A stretch of DNA of 64,000 nucleotides from NCBI GenBank assembly GCA_017569285.1, contig CP069419.1:3162001-3226000 (forward strand). The letters run 5' to 3'. A program made the position numbers and the translations under genes. Below the pieces are notes generated by a model. That model was given only the letters and a program-made list of their open reading frames with translations. It was not told where the DNA came from and did not search any database. This document shows positions 37,762-46,841 of the stretch, one piece after another; within the stretch, counting starts at the first letter, position 1; each line of letters opens with the position of its first letter. Source of the stretch: Clostridiales bacterium (GTDB lineage Bacteria > Bacillota > Clostridia > Christensenellales > Aristaeellaceae).

Positions 37762-38873
37762 TTCCCCGGAACAGAAGAGAAATCCGTACGGATATCCTGC
37801 AGGAAAATATGGAAAAAATCCGCGGGCAGGTGCCAGCCGGCGTAAAAGTCCTGGCCGTTGTCAAGGCAGACGGATACGGCCACGGCGCAGCTGAGACAAG
37901 CCGGGCAGCGCTGGCCGGCGGGGCCGATATGCTGGCGGTAGCCGCAGTCGGTGAGGGCATCGTCCTGCGGCAGGCCGGAATCACCGCTCCCATCCTGGTG
38001 CTTGGAGCCGTGCTGGATTGTGACGCAGCCGATGGCGTTGCACACGGACTGACACAGACAGTATGTACGACGGAAATGGTGCGCATCTGTGAAACTGCTG
38101 CCGCGGCGCAGGGTAAAACGGCCGAAGTTCATCTGAAGATTGATACCGGAATGGGGCGTATCGGAGTACGGGACGCGGAAGAAAGGGATGCCGTGCTCGG
38201 TGAAATCGCAAAGTGCCCGCATGTGAAACTGACAGGGGTGTTTACCCACCTGAGCGACGCGGACGGGGACGAGGACGGGATGGCCTATACTGAGGAACAG
38301 TTCCGGAAATTCCGGCGGCTGACCGGCGGAATGCCGAAGGATGTGATCCGCCACTGCGCCAATTCCGCAGCGATTCACCGCCGGCCGGACATGGCCCTGG
38401 ATATGGTCCGCGCGGGAATCAGCCTTTACGGATATCCGCCGGTGGAAGACAATATCGGCCTGCAGCCCGCGATGCGCTGGACGGCGAAAATCAGCTACAT
38501 CAAGGAGCTCCCGGCCGGGGAGTACATCAGTTACGGACGGACTTTCCGAACTGACCGGACCACACGGGTGGCCACTGTGACATGCGGATATGCAGACGGA
38601 TATCACCGGGCTGCAAGCGGAAAAGCCGAGGTGCTGATTCACGGGAGACGGGCTCCGGTTCTCGGACGGATCTGCATGGACCAGATGATGGCTGATATTA
38701 CCGGGATCGATGACGTAAAAGCAGAAGATGAAGCCGTGCTGATGGGTACAGACGGAGATGAATGTATTACTGCCGAGGATCTCGCCAGATGGAGCGGGAC
38801 CATCAGCTACGAAATCCTGGTGGATGCTGCCAACCGCGTGGAACGCGTATTCCGCAACGGTACAGAAGACTGA
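37758..38873 (+). CDS. alr: Alanine racemase
   Basis: The 371-residue protein has the PLP Lys36 in VVKADGYGHG, the TIM-barrel fold and the C-terminal domain with the conserved VATVTCGYADGY (which carries the catalytic Tyr) and GRICMDQMMADIT. The enzyme interconverts L- and D-alanine for peptidoglycan. Co-translation with murC (4-base overlap) makes functional sense, since murC uses L-alanine. Confidence 0.95.
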   Translation: MIPRNRREIRTDILQENMEKIRGQVPAGVKVLAVVKADGYGHGAAETSRAALAGGADMLAVAAVGEGIVLRQAGITAPILVLGAVLDCDAADGVAHGLTQTVCTTEMVRICETAAAAQGKTAEVHLKIDTGMGRIGVRDAEERDAVLGEIAKCPHVKLTGVFTHLSDADGDEDGMAYTEEQFRKFRRLTGGMPKDVIRHCANSAAIHRRPDMALDMVRAGISLYGYPPVEDNIGLQPAMRWTAKISYIKELPAGEYISYGRTFRTDRTTRVATVTCGYADGYHRAASGKAEVLIHGRRAPVLGRICMDQMMADITGIDDVKAEDEAVLMGTDGDECITAEDLARWSGTISYEILVDAANRVERVFRNGTED

Positions 38874-38888
38874 AAGGACTGAAACACG

Positions 38889-39695
38889 ATGACGGTAAAG
38901 AAAAACCAACCGGTAAAACCAGTGACGAAGCCTTACCTGACCGGAGCGGTGACAGATGAGAATACGCTTAAAAAAGTACTGAAGTTTTTCGGAAGCATGA
39001 TGCTGATCATCATCATGTGCTTTATTGTCTGCACGATGATGAATTTCGACAGCGATATACTCCGGATCGGAGCAAACGCAGCTGTCGTGCTTCTGGTTCT
39101 GTTTATCCTGTACAATCAGGGACAGGTTCACGGAGCTGAGGCTGTAGCAAGGGGAGAAATCCTGTACCAGCGCCAGGAAAAAGGCCTGGAAATTACGGCT
39201 AATGAGCGGCGGCTGAGTTATCATCCGCTGAAGGGATATGTAACCGCACTGATCGGAATGATTCCGTTTGTTATCCTGGGAATTATTCTTGCATTCAGCG
39301 CGGAAAGGCAGATGACGTCTGCCGGAACCCTGCCCGGGTGGACGAGTTCACTGCTGCGGCGGAGCGATATCGGCGGCGCACTGGTTTCCTATACGGAAGG
39401 TGAACCTGTCAGCAGCGTGGATATCATCCGGATGATTGTTCGGGTAACGATTATGCCGTTTGTGAGCATGACCGGATCCGCCAATAAGGACCTGATGCTG
39501 ACTGTTGAGAGAATCAGTCCGATTCTCCTGCTTCTCCCGGTCATTTCTTACGGCACCGGATTCCTGTTCGGGAAAAACGTACGAACAAGGATCCATACCC
39601 AGATTGAAGAGAACAGGAAGATCCGGAAAAAGCGGGAGATCAAAGCACGGCGGGCACGGCGCAGAGCATCGTCCGCACCGGAGCAGCTGAACTGA
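38889..39695 (+). CDS. Multi-pass membrane protein of unknown function
   Basis: The 268-residue protein has about four transmembrane segments (starting about 36, 60, 113 and 213) and a very basic C-terminal tail (RKIRKKREIKARRARRRASS), so the tail is on the cytoplasmic side. No family was recognised. It lies between alr and rsmD in the operon with gaps of 15 and 12 bases and may be a housekeeping gene of this lineage. Confidence 0.8.
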   Translation: MTVKKNQPVKPVTKPYLTGAVTDENTLKKVLKFFGSMMLIIIMCFIVCTMMNFDSDILRIGANAAVVLLVLFILYNQGQVHGAEAVARGEILYQRQEKGLEITANERRLSYHPLKGYVTALIGMIPFVILGIILAFSAERQMTSAGTLPGWTSSLLRRSDIGGALVSYTEGEPVSSVDIIRMIVRVTIMPFVSMTGSANKDLMLTVERISPILLLLPVISYGTGFLFGKNVRTRIHTQIEENRKIRKKREIKARRARRRASSAPEQLN

Positions 39696-39707
39696 CGGGA
39701 GCAGCAG

Positions 39708-40286
39708 ATGCGCATTATCGCAGGTACCGCCCGGGGGCGGAAAATTGAAGCACCGGAAGGGAAAAACACCCGTCCGACGCTTGACAGGGTACGCGAAAAC
39801 CTGTTTAATATTCTGCAGATGAAAATCCGGGGCAGCCGGGTGCTGGATCTTTTTGCGGGAAGCGGCGCCCTGAGCATTGAAGCGCTCAGCCGCGGAGCAG
39901 AAAGCGCCACCTTGGTGGATTCAGACCGGAATGCTAACCGGATACAGAAGAAAAACCTGGAATCGCTTGGGTTTGCCGGACAGGCAGAAGTCATGCTGCG
40001 GGACTGGAAACAGGCAGCGGCCGAACTGATCCGTGACGGACGGCAATATGACCTTGTTTTCCTGGATCCCCCGTACCGTATGACCGATCTGCGGGAGGTT
40101 TTCGCCACACTGGAAAAGCTGATTGCGGATGACGGGCTTGTTGTCCTTGAGCATGAGGCAAAAGCAGAAGTCACTGCCGGTGAATCTTTTGAAGAAACAG
40201 ACCGAAGACAGTGGGGCTACTGCGGTGTTACATTTTACCGAATGATGAAGGAACGCAGAAACAACACGGGAGGAGAGGACAAATGA
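39708..40286 (+). CDS. rsmD: 16S rRNA (guanine-966-N2)-methyltransferase RsmD
   Basis: The 192-residue protein has SAM-binding VLDLFAGSG (45-53) and the catalytic DPPY (120-123) of N2-guanine methyltransferases, with N-terminal TARGRKIEAPEGKNTRPT typical of RsmD. It methylates G966 in 16S rRNA. Its stop overlaps the coaD start (ATGA), a conserved rsmD-coaD arrangement. Confidence 0.94.
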   Translation: MRIIAGTARGRKIEAPEGKNTRPTLDRVRENLFNILQMKIRGSRVLDLFAGSGALSIEALSRGAESATLVDSDRNANRIQKKNLESLGFAGQAEVMLRDWKQAAAELIRDGRQYDLVFLDPPYRMTDLREVFATLEKLIADDGLVVLEHEAKAEVTAGESFEETDRRQWGYCGVTFYRMMKERRNNTGGEDK

Positions 40287-40765
40287 AGGGCATTTTTCCG
40301 GGATCTTTTGACCCACCGACCCGGGGACACCTCGATCTGATCCGCCGTGCCGCATCCATGATGGACCATCTGACCATCTGCGTTATGGTGAACATTTCAA
40401 AGGCCGGAACGATTCCCACGGAAGAGCGGGTACGGATGCTTGAAAAAGCGTGCCGCGATATTCCGAATGTTTCGGTGGACCGGTGGGACGGACTGCTGGC
40501 GGATTACATGCGCAGGCAGGAGCCAGGAACCGCTGTGATCCGGGGTGTTCGCAGCTCTGCCGAGTTTGAACAGGAACGGAATGCCGCAGCTGTGAACCGC
40601 GCCTTGTATCCCGGCCTGGAAACCGTCCTGCTGTTTGCCGGGGACGGGATGGACAGCGTGTCTTCCTCTACCGTGCGGGAAATTGCAGCTTTCGGCGGGG
40701 ATTACCGTTTCCTGATTCCGGATCAGATTGCAAAGGATATTGACAGGTACCTGAAGAAAGAATAA
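40283..40765 (+). CDS. coaD: Phosphopantetheine adenylyltransferase
   Basis: The 160-residue protein has the nucleotidyltransferase motifs GSFDPPTRGHLD (7-18, with TxGH form) and SSSTVREI near residue 127. It converts 4'-phosphopantetheine and ATP to dephospho-CoA. The ATG at 40283 lies inside the rsmD stop, with GGGAGGAG upstream. Length fits the family (about 160). Confidence 0.95.
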   Translation: MKGIFPGSFDPPTRGHLDLIRRAASMMDHLTICVMVNISKAGTIPTEERVRMLEKACRDIPNVSVDRWDGLLADYMRRQEPGTAVIRGVRSSAEFEQERNAAAVNRALYPGLETVLLFAGDGMDSVSSSTVREIAAFGGDYRFLIPDQIAKDIDRYLKKE

Positions 40766-40799
40766 ACGGCCGGTTGCGGCGGACGAGGAGGAGAAAAAC

Positions 40800-41438
40800 A
40801 TGGCGGGAGACATCAACAGCGCGGAACTCTGCCTGAAGGCAGTCAGCGTCCTGCAGGAGGAACTGAGGAACGCCCGGAAAACCCTGATCAACAGTGAAAC
40901 ATGCGTGGTGAACCGGAGCACAATGACAGCCCAGCTGGAATACCTTCGGGACAACATTCCGGATACGGTGGACAAAGCAGCGGAAATTGTCAGAAACGAA
41001 GAGCAGATCCGCATGGAGGCGGAACGGATCCGGAAGGATACGCTGAACAACGCGCAGGCTCAGGCACAGGGAATGGTGGATGAAGCCAGCGCGAAAGCAG
41101 CATCCATGATTGACCAGGCTGTCCAGGAAGCAAACGCACGGGTGGAACATGCCGTGAATGAAGCAAACGCCACTGTTGAAAATGCCAAAGCGGAAGCCGC
41201 CCGGATCATCGCCGATGCCCAGAAGAAAGCCGATGAGCTGGTCGAAGAAGAAAGCATTGTCCGCCGTGCGCGTGTGGAAAGCGAAGAACTGCGTGAAAGC
41301 GCCCGCCAGGAAGCCGCCAACCTGCATAAGAATACGCTGAACTATATTGATTCGCTGCTGGCGGAGACAGACCGGAAGATGAGTGAACTGATCAACAATA
41401 TCCGGCTGGAACGGAATGAAATCCAGAACCGCAGGTAA
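40800..41438 (+). CDS. Coiled-coil protein (DivIVA-like or ATP-synthase-b-like)
   Basis: The 212-residue protein is almost entirely helical: an N-terminal region of about 60 residues, then a long coiled coil rich in Ala, Glu and Arg (about 70-175) with repeats of NEANA/AKAEAARIIADAQKKADELV. No membrane segment is seen. Clostridia often have a DivIVA-type coiled-coil gene after coaD, and this location is consistent with it, though the start lacks a clear DivIVA N-terminal lipid-binding motif. Cytoplasmic scaffold protein; precise function unknown. Confidence 0.78.
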   Translation: MAGDINSAELCLKAVSVLQEELRNARKTLINSETCVVNRSTMTAQLEYLRDNIPDTVDKAAEIVRNEEQIRMEAERIRKDTLNNAQAQAQGMVDEASAKAASMIDQAVQEANARVEHAVNEANATVENAKAEAARIIADAQKKADELVEEESIVRRARVESEELRESARQEAANLHKNTLNYIDSLLAETDRKMSELINNIRLERNEIQNRR

Positions 41439-41444
41439 GGACGG

Positions 41445-41456
41445 TTTTGTACAAAA
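41445..41456 (+). promoter_or_regulatory. Perfect 12-bp palindrome before the ABC-ATPase gene
   Basis: TTTTGTACAAAA lies 7 bases after the coiled-coil gene and 63 bases before the -10 box TATAAT (41519-41524). It could be an operator of a sugar-responsive regulator; no regulator is adjacent. Confidence 0.4.
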
Positions 41457-41518
41457 TGACCAAAGGGAAAGAGGAATGCTTGTGGAAACGGGCAGTTCCT
41501 TTTTCTTTTGCCTTTCCG

Positions 41519-41524
41519 TATAAT
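41519..41524 (+). promoter_or_regulatory. Probable -10 box of the ABC-ATPase promoter
   Basis: A perfect TATAAT lies 52 bases before the ATG of the ATPase. The -35 region at 17-base spacing (TTCCTT, 41496-41501) is poor, so an activator or an alternative spacing may be involved. Confidence 0.5.
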
Positions 41525-41576
41525 ATGGGCATAGATGGAGGCAAAGGTCTCCGAAAAAGCATAGGAGGATTCAGCA

Positions 41577-42710
41577 ATGGCAAGTGTATCCCTTCAGCAC
41601 ATCTACAAGGTATATACCGGAAACGTGACCGCTGTCAGCGATTTCACCCTGGACATTGAAGACAAGGAATTTATCGTTCTGGTCGGACCTTCCGGCTGCG
41701 GTAAGTCCACCACCCTGCGCATGGTTGCCGGCCTGGAAGAAATTTCCGACGGTGAACTGTACATCGGCGACAAGCTGGTAAATGACGTAGCTCCCAAGGA
41801 CCGCGACATCGCGATGGTGTTCCAGAACTACGCCCTGTATCCGCACATGACCGTTTATGACAACATGGCATTCGGCCTGAAGCTCCGCAAGACCCCCAAG
41901 GATGAGATCAAGCGCCGCGTGGAAGAAGCCGCCAAGATCCTGGATATCGCCCACCTGCTGAACCGGAAACCGAAGGCCCTGTCCGGCGGCCAGCGGCAGC
42001 GTGTTGCTCTGGGACGTGCAATCGTCCGCGAGCCCAAGGTCTTCCTGTTTGACGAACCTCTGTCCAACCTGGACGCCAAGCTGCGTGTTGCGATGCGTAC
42101 CGAAATCACCAAGCTGCATCAGCGCCTGCAGACCACCTTCATCTATGTTACCCATGACCAGACTGAAGCTATGACGATGGCCAGCCGTATCGTGGTTATG
42201 AAGGACGGCGTTATCCAGCAGGTGGATACCCCCCAGAACCTGTACGATTTCCCGGCGAACGAATTTGTGGCCGGCTTCATCGGCAGCCCCCAGATGAACT
42301 TCTTCAACGTCCGCCTCGAACGTGAGGGACAGGATGTTGTGGCGCTGTTCGGCGAGAACAAGATCGTGGTTCCCGAGAAGAAGATCGCGAAGTTCACTGA
42401 TGAAAGCTACATCGGCAAGGAAGTTGTGATGGGCATTCGTCCTGAGAACATTTCCGATGATGAAGCGAAACTGGCTGAGTTCGCTTCCGCCACGATCGAC
42501 GTGGACGTGGAAGTGACCGAACTGATGGGTTCCGAAACCTACCTGTACCTGAGCACCACCGGTAAGGACGGCAACATCATCGCCCGCGTGGATCCCCGGA
42601 CCTCCAGCAAGGCCGGCAACAAGATCCGCATCGCGTTCGATACGAACCACCTGCACTTCTTCGACAAGGAAACGGAGAAGACCATCCTGAACAGCGGATA
42701 CGTCGGATAA
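41577..42710 (+). CDS. msmX: Orphan ABC transporter ATPase, MsmX/UgpC (MalK) type
   Basis: The 377-residue protein has Walker [10 protein letters not shown] (37-45), signature LSGGQ (135-139), Walker B VFLFDE (155-160) and a C-terminal regulatory OB domain (about 240-377) as in MalK-type sugar importers. No permease or binding protein is adjacent, as is usual for MsmX, which serves several sugar transporters. Codon use is markedly more biased (Arg as CGT/CGC, few CGG or GGA) than in neighbours, a sign of high expression. A strong terminator follows. Confidence 0.93.
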   Translation: MASVSLQHIYKVYTGNVTAVSDFTLDIEDKEFIVLVGPSGCGKSTTLRMVAGLEEISDGELYIGDKLVNDVAPKDRDIAMVFQNYALYPHMTVYDNMAFGLKLRKTPKDEIKRRVEEAAKILDIAHLLNRKPKALSGGQRQRVALGRAIVREPKVFLFDEPLSNLDAKLRVAMRTEITKLHQRLQTTFIYVTHDQTEAMTMASRIVVMKDGVIQQVDTPQNLYDFPANEFVAGFIGSPQMNFFNVRLEREGQDVVALFGENKIVVPEKKIAKFTDESYIGKEVVMGIRPENISDDEAKLAEFASATIDVDVEVTELMGSETYLYLSTTGKDGNIIARVDPRTSSKAGNKIRIAFDTNHLHFFDKETEKTILNSGYVG

Positions 42711-42730
42711 TCATCCATACCGAAAAACAA

Positions 42731-42762
42731 GTCCCGGGCTGTAAAGCCCGGGACTCTTTTTT
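42731..42762. terminator. Bidirectional terminator
   Basis: A 10-bp stem GTCCCGGGCT/AGCCCGGGAC (42731-42740 with 42745-42754), loop GTAA and T-rich tail on the plus strand; on the minus strand TTTTT follows it too, so it also serves the CHAP-like gene. Confidence 0.9.
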
Positions 42763-42772
42763 GCAATCGATC

Positions 42773-43459
42773 TCAATCTGTACTGAGCGGCGAACGGCAG
42801 ATCTTGAGGGAGGGGATCTGCGCAATTATTTCCGGTGAAGTTTCATTCAGATGGTTTCCGTCTGAAAAGCCTTTTCCAACGGATATGAGATTGTAATTCA
42901 GACTTGAGATCTGAAGGAAAAGGATCTCTTCTCCATTGACGGCGTAAACAACCGCACTGTGCTGAAAACTCATTTTATTGGCACGGTATTCCACACGCAC
43001 GATGTCACCGACGCGAAGACCGCCGGCAGCTTCCATGGAGTAGTAGCATTTCCAGTTTTTGTGGGGATTCGGTTCACCGGAGAGCAGATAACCGATGAAC
43101 TGGGCAAAACCGAAACATTCACCCCATCCGCCCGTATTCGGCGAGTAGGAAGCGACCTGGTCAATGCCCCACCGGCAGCCGTACCAGTCTTTGCGGAAGC
43201 CGGACCGATTATGACGGTTAACGGCAGTATCCGTCCAGCCCGGGCATTCAGGGATTCCATGGTATGTCTGAGCTGTATTGGCCGGGGTGGTCCAGTACCA
43301 GCCGTCATAAAGCTCATATTCTTCAATGATGGCATTCAGGTTTTCCGTGGTAAAGACGCCGGCAAACCGGTCATCCGTGAAATTATATGCAGCCAGGGCT
43401 GTGGAAGCGAAGGGCAGGGCCAGGAGCATCACCAGGAAGAAACAGCAAAAACGCTTCAT
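42773..43459 (-). CDS. Secreted papain-like (CHAP/NlpC-like) protein
   Basis: The 228-residue protein has a signal peptide (cleavage near Ala24). Its C-terminal half has Cys115 in GGWGECFGFAQF and His167 in SFQHSAVVY, the layout of cysteine hydrolases of the CHAP or NlpC/P60 type, which cut peptidoglycan or amide bonds. The family identity is tentative and the third catalytic residue is not clear. The ATG at 43459 follows a strong AAAAAGGAGGC site. Confidence 0.75.
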   Translation of the reverse strand: MKRFCCFFLVMLLALPFASTALAAYNFTDDRFAGVFTTENLNAIIEEYELYDGWYWTTPANTAQTYHGIPECPGWTDTAVNRHNRSGFRKDWYGCRWGIDQVASYSPNTGGWGECFGFAQFIGYLLSGEPNPHKNWKCYYSMEAAGGLRVGDIVRVEYRANKMSFQHSAVVYAVNGEEILFLQISSLNYNLISVGKGFSDGNHLNETSPEIIAQIPSLKICRSPLSTD

Positions 43460-43499
43460 GGTCCCGCCTCCTTTTTCAAACAGATTCCTCTCTTGGATT

Positions 43500-43528
43500 A
43501 TTATACGGCTTTCCGGAGTCCGGCGCAA
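43500..43528 (-). promoter_or_regulatory. Probable promoter of the CHAP-like gene
   Basis: On the minus strand TTGCGC (43523-43528), 17-base spacer and a perfect TATAAT (43500-43505), 40 bases before the start. Confidence 0.6.
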
Positions 43529-43551
43529 CCGGAACAGCGGGAAAACGGGTC

Positions 43552-43580
43552 TTTCAATAAATGCCCGTTTGTGATAAAAT
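43552..43580 (+). promoter_or_regulatory. Probable promoter of the PucR-type gene
   Basis: TTTCAA (43552-43557), 17-base spacer and TAAAAT (43575-43580), 33 bases before the start. It lies back to back with the CHAP-like promoter. Confidence 0.55.
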
Positions 43581-43612
43581 CAATCAGATCAACGCAGAAG
43601 GGGGAAAACTGC

Positions 43613-44533
43613 ATGAAGCCGCAGCCTGTTCATATCGGCCTGCTGAACGCGGAAGAAATACCGGATGAAATCCGGGTAAGCCTGAATGCCGGCTGTGGTA
43701 CTGCACGCGGAAATGGGATGATATTTATCCGTGCAGGCGGTCAATACCTTTGCTGTGAGGACAGTGAAGCCGGGGAAGACCTGATCCGGGCTGTAACAGG
43801 GAACCGGGATACCGGTACCCGGCCTGCAGATCCGTGGCAAAAAGCATTACGGGGCGATGTCTCCGATGGAATTATCCGCGACAACGTTTCCCGATGCGTG
43901 ATTGTGTTCCGGGCTTCGTCCGGGCAGGATAAGCTTCCGGGACGCGCATTGTTTGAAGAACTGATTCCGATGGAAACGGGCGATGCCATTACGGAAACAA
44001 ACGGTGAAATTGTTCTGATCAAGCAGGCGGATGGACTGAGTGAGGAAGAAATCACCGAGTTTACGGCGGCTGTAACGGATACTGCGGAAACCGAAGCCGG
44101 AATACGCCTGCAGGCCGGTATCGGAAGGCTGACCCGGAATGCGTCGGAACTGAAGGACAGCTTCAATAAAGCGGAAACGGCAATCAGCCTCGGGAAACGT
44201 TTCCTTGCCGGAGAATCTGTATATGCATACGGACACCTTGCCGCAGAACGGCTTCTAGATGCCGTTTCCCCCGGAGAACGCGCCCGGCTGCGAAAAGAAC
44301 TGTTTACTCCGGAAACCAGGAAGCTCCTGTCCGGCGAGATGATGGAGACGATTGATGCCTTTTTCCGGAATGACCTGAACCTGTCCACCACGGCGAGGGA
44401 AATGTTCATTCACCGGAATACCCTGATATACCGGCTGGACAAGATCCGGAAAGTGACCGGATACGATCTGCGCCATTTTCAGGATGCGGTGGCATTCCGC
44501 CTGCTGAGCAGGCTGCCTGAAAACGAGGAATAA
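43613..44533 (+). CDS. PucR-type transcriptional regulator
   Basis: The 306-residue protein ends with the PucR C-terminal helix-turn-helix: LSTTAREMFIHRNTLIYRLDKI (about residues 261-282) followed by LRHFQDAVAFRLL. The N-terminal 200 residues have no known ligand domain that I could name. PucR/CdaR regulators control catabolic genes in response to metabolites. The start at 43613 has AGAAGGGGG upstream. The target may be the next gene or the divergent CHAP-like gene; only 153 bases separate the divergent starts. Confidence 0.85.
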   Translation: MKPQPVHIGLLNAEEIPDEIRVSLNAGCGTARGNGMIFIRAGGQYLCCEDSEAGEDLIRAVTGNRDTGTRPADPWQKALRGDVSDGIIRDNVSRCVIVFRASSGQDKLPGRALFEELIPMETGDAITETNGEIVLIKQADGLSEEEITEFTAAVTDTAETEAGIRLQAGIGRLTRNASELKDSFNKAETAISLGKRFLAGESVYAYGHLAAERLLDAVSPGERARLRKELFTPETRKLLSGEMMETIDAFFRNDLNLSTTAREMFIHRNTLIYRLDKIRKVTGYDLRHFQDAVAFRLLSRLPENEE

Positions 44534-44567
44534 GCGCGGGACAGCGCCCGCAAACGGAGGACTCTGA

Positions 44568-45848
44568 ATGAAGAAAAGACTGCTGATGCTTGTTGTACTG
44601 GCAATATGCATGTGCCTGCTGACCGGATGCGTGGGATCGGAAATATTCGGCCTGAGATCCCCCTGGCTCGAAAGCATTTTCGGGGAGGACACAGAAGAAG
44701 AGAATGAAACCCGGCCGGCGGACAACCAGAGCGATACAGTTACGATCAGCCGGGAAGAATATGAACAATACCAGCAGTTCAATGAACTGATTGACCTGAT
44801 CGATTTTGCCGAGAATGCGTTCTATAAGGATACCGACCGTGAAAAAATGCTGCAGTACGCAGCCAAAGGGCTGATGGCCGGGCTGGATGATCCCTATTCC
44901 TTTTATTATACCCCGGATGAATGGTCAACCATGTGGGAAGATGATGAGGGTGAGTATGAGGGCATCGGCGTACTGATCAACGCCAATTACAAAACCGGAA
45001 TCTGCACAATCATCCGCGTATTCAAGGGCAGCCCTGCAGAAGAAGCCGGTGTGCAGCGCGGAGATATCCTGTATAGAGTCGGTGAAGATCTGTATGTTAC
45101 CGCCGAAACCCTTCAGGATGCCGTGGATATCATGAAAGGACAGGCCGGATCCTCTGTGGATGTAACCTTTATCCGCAACGAGGAGGAAATCACCTACAAC
45201 ATCATGCGGCGGAAGGTTAACGTGAACCAGGTGGAAAGCACGATGCTGGACAAAGACATCGGATACATCGCGCTGTACCAGTTTGCCGGAAACGCTGAAA
45301 AGGAATTCGAAACAGCCATGCGCAAGCTGATCACCGGCGGCGCAAAGGGACTGATTATCGACCTGCGCGACAACCCGGGAGGATGGGTGGAACAGGCGCG
45401 GTATATTGCGGACCTGTTTATGGACAAAGGCGAGCTTTGCTATCTTGTCTACAAAGATGGATACGAGGATCACACGGAATACCTGACCCGGGACGGCAAG
45501 GTGAATGTAAAGCTGGTTGTACTGATGAATGAAAACAGCGCCAGCAGTTCTGAAATACTGGCCGGAGCACTGCGGGACTGCGCAGACGCGACCCTGGTAG
45601 GAACCGTCAGTTTCGGCAAAGGAATCGTACAGGCTGTTACCGAGGTCGGCAAGAAAGGGGCCGGATTCCAGATGACGGTTGCTTCCTACCGAACCCCCAA
45701 AGGAACCGAGGTTCATGAAGTCGGCATCATCCCCGACGTGGAGGTGAAACTGCCGGAGGGAGACAACGGCATGTATGACTTTGCCGACCTGGAACATGAT
45801 GTTCAGCTGCAAGAGGCGCTGGAGGCCATGAAGGAAAAACTGAAATGA
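44568..45848 (+). CDS. Lipoprotein S41 family C-terminal processing peptidase
   Basis: The 426-residue protein has a lipoprotein signal with lipobox LLTGC (Cys21), a linker rich in Glu and Asp, a PDZ domain (about 125-215) and an S41 peptidase domain with the SASSSE motif (likely nucleophile Ser326) and Lys351 in FGKG. Family members (CtpA/CtpB) cut tails of extracytoplasmic proteins. It follows the PucR gene by 34 bases with CGGAGGA upstream, so they may be co-transcribed. Confidence 0.92.
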   Translation: MKKRLLMLVVLAICMCLLTGCVGSEIFGLRSPWLESIFGEDTEEENETRPADNQSDTVTISREEYEQYQQFNELIDLIDFAENAFYKDTDREKMLQYAAKGLMAGLDDPYSFYYTPDEWSTMWEDDEGEYEGIGVLINANYKTGICTIIRVFKGSPAEEAGVQRGDILYRVGEDLYVTAETLQDAVDIMKGQAGSSVDVTFIRNEEEITYNIMRRKVNVNQVESTMLDKDIGYIALYQFAGNAEKEFETAMRKLITGGAKGLIIDLRDNPGGWVEQARYIADLFMDKGELCYLVYKDGYEDHTEYLTRDGKVNVKLVVLMNENSASSSEILAGALRDCADATLVGTVSFGKGIVQAVTEVGKKGAGFQMTVASYRTPKGTEVHEVGIIPDVEVKLPEGDNGMYDFADLEHDVQLQEALEAMKEKLK

Positions 45849-45851
45849 CCG

Positions 45852-45877
45852 AAGCCGGGGTAGTCCCCCGGCTTTCC
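45852..45877 (+). terminator. Weak terminator after the S41 peptidase gene
   Basis: A 9-bp stem AAGCCGGGG/CCCCGGCTT (45852-45860 with 45866-45874) lies directly after the stop, followed by TTCC with only a short T tract. Confidence 0.5.
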
Positions 45878-45932
45878 AGCATCCGGCAGCCGGATATACC
45901 AAACTATTTTACTGTCAGAGGAGAGGATACCC

Positions 45933-46841
45933 ATGAAACGACTGATTGCCCTGATGATCTGCCTGATGATGGCGACGGCTTTCGCATATGCCGAAGAAAA
46001 TGCGTTCACATTAACCGCACCTAGCGGGGCACCGGCAATTGCCGCAGCCAAGCTGGCAGAAGACGATCCGGAACATTTCCGGTTTATCGCTGCTGATACG
46101 ATCGCAGCGGAATTCAGCAAAAACGAGGCAGATTTTATCATTGCACCGATCAATGCCGGAGCGAAGCTTTTCAAAGCCGGTAAATCCAGCTACATCCTCG
46201 GCGCTGTCATCACGCAGGGAAACCTGGTATTTGCTTCCCAGCGCGAAGGATTCACGATAGACGATATCAACGGCGCCAAAGTCACGCTGTTCGGCGAAAA
46301 CACCATCAATGCATCTGTTGCCCTGTTTGTGCTTGAACAAAAGGGAATCGTACCGCTCGAAGTGGAATACCTGGCCGGCGCCGCGGAGACGCAGACGCTG
46401 CTGATGAATGATGCGGAATCGATTGTGATGACAGCAGAGCCCGCCGTTACCGCCGCAAAAATCAGGAATGAGAAGATCACCAGCATTCCGCTGACAGAGG
46501 AGCTGAATCTCCTGACGGGGAATAATGGGTATGCCCAGGCCGGCCTGTTTATCAGGGCGGATACCCTGGATAATAATCCGGAAGGTGTCCGGGAATTTCT
46601 TGCATCGGTGAAAACAAGCGCAGACGCGGTTACAACCGACCTTGACAGCGTCGTAAAGGCTGCCGTGGCACTGGAAATTCTGCCCAATGAGAAGGTGGCC
46701 GCCGCTGCGATTCCCAACTGCGGAATTCAGTATACCGCCGCTGCAGACGCAAAAGAGCTGGTTGAGTTTACGGCCAATATTGACCTGAGCCAGTTCGGCG
46801 GTGCAGTTCCCGCGGATGATTTCTATTATGCAGAAAAGTAA
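45933..46841 (+). CDS. ABC transporter substrate-binding protein (SsuA/NMT1-like)
   Basis: The 302-residue protein has a signal peptide (cleavage near Ala20) and the alternating alpha/beta fold of type II binding proteins, with LTAPSGAPAIAAAKLAEDDPE and a NKAKVTLFGE-like stretch (GAKVTLFGENTINASVALF). The layout matches the NMT1/SsuA group that delivers nitrate, sulfonate or thiamine-precursor compounds. No lipobox is present. Its stop overlaps the permease start by 14 bases. Confidence 0.85.
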   Translation: MKRLIALMICLMMATAFAYAEENAFTLTAPSGAPAIAAAKLAEDDPEHFRFIAADTIAAEFSKNEADFIIAPINAGAKLFKAGKSSYILGAVITQGNLVFASQREGFTIDDINGAKVTLFGENTINASVALFVLEQKGIVPLEVEYLAGAAETQTLLMNDAESIVMTAEPAVTAAKIRNEKITSIPLTEELNLLTGNNGYAQAGLFIRADTLDNNPEGVREFLASVKTSADAVTTDLDSVVKAAVALEILPNEKVAAAAIPNCGIQYTAAADAKELVEFTANIDLSQFGGAVPADDFYYAEK

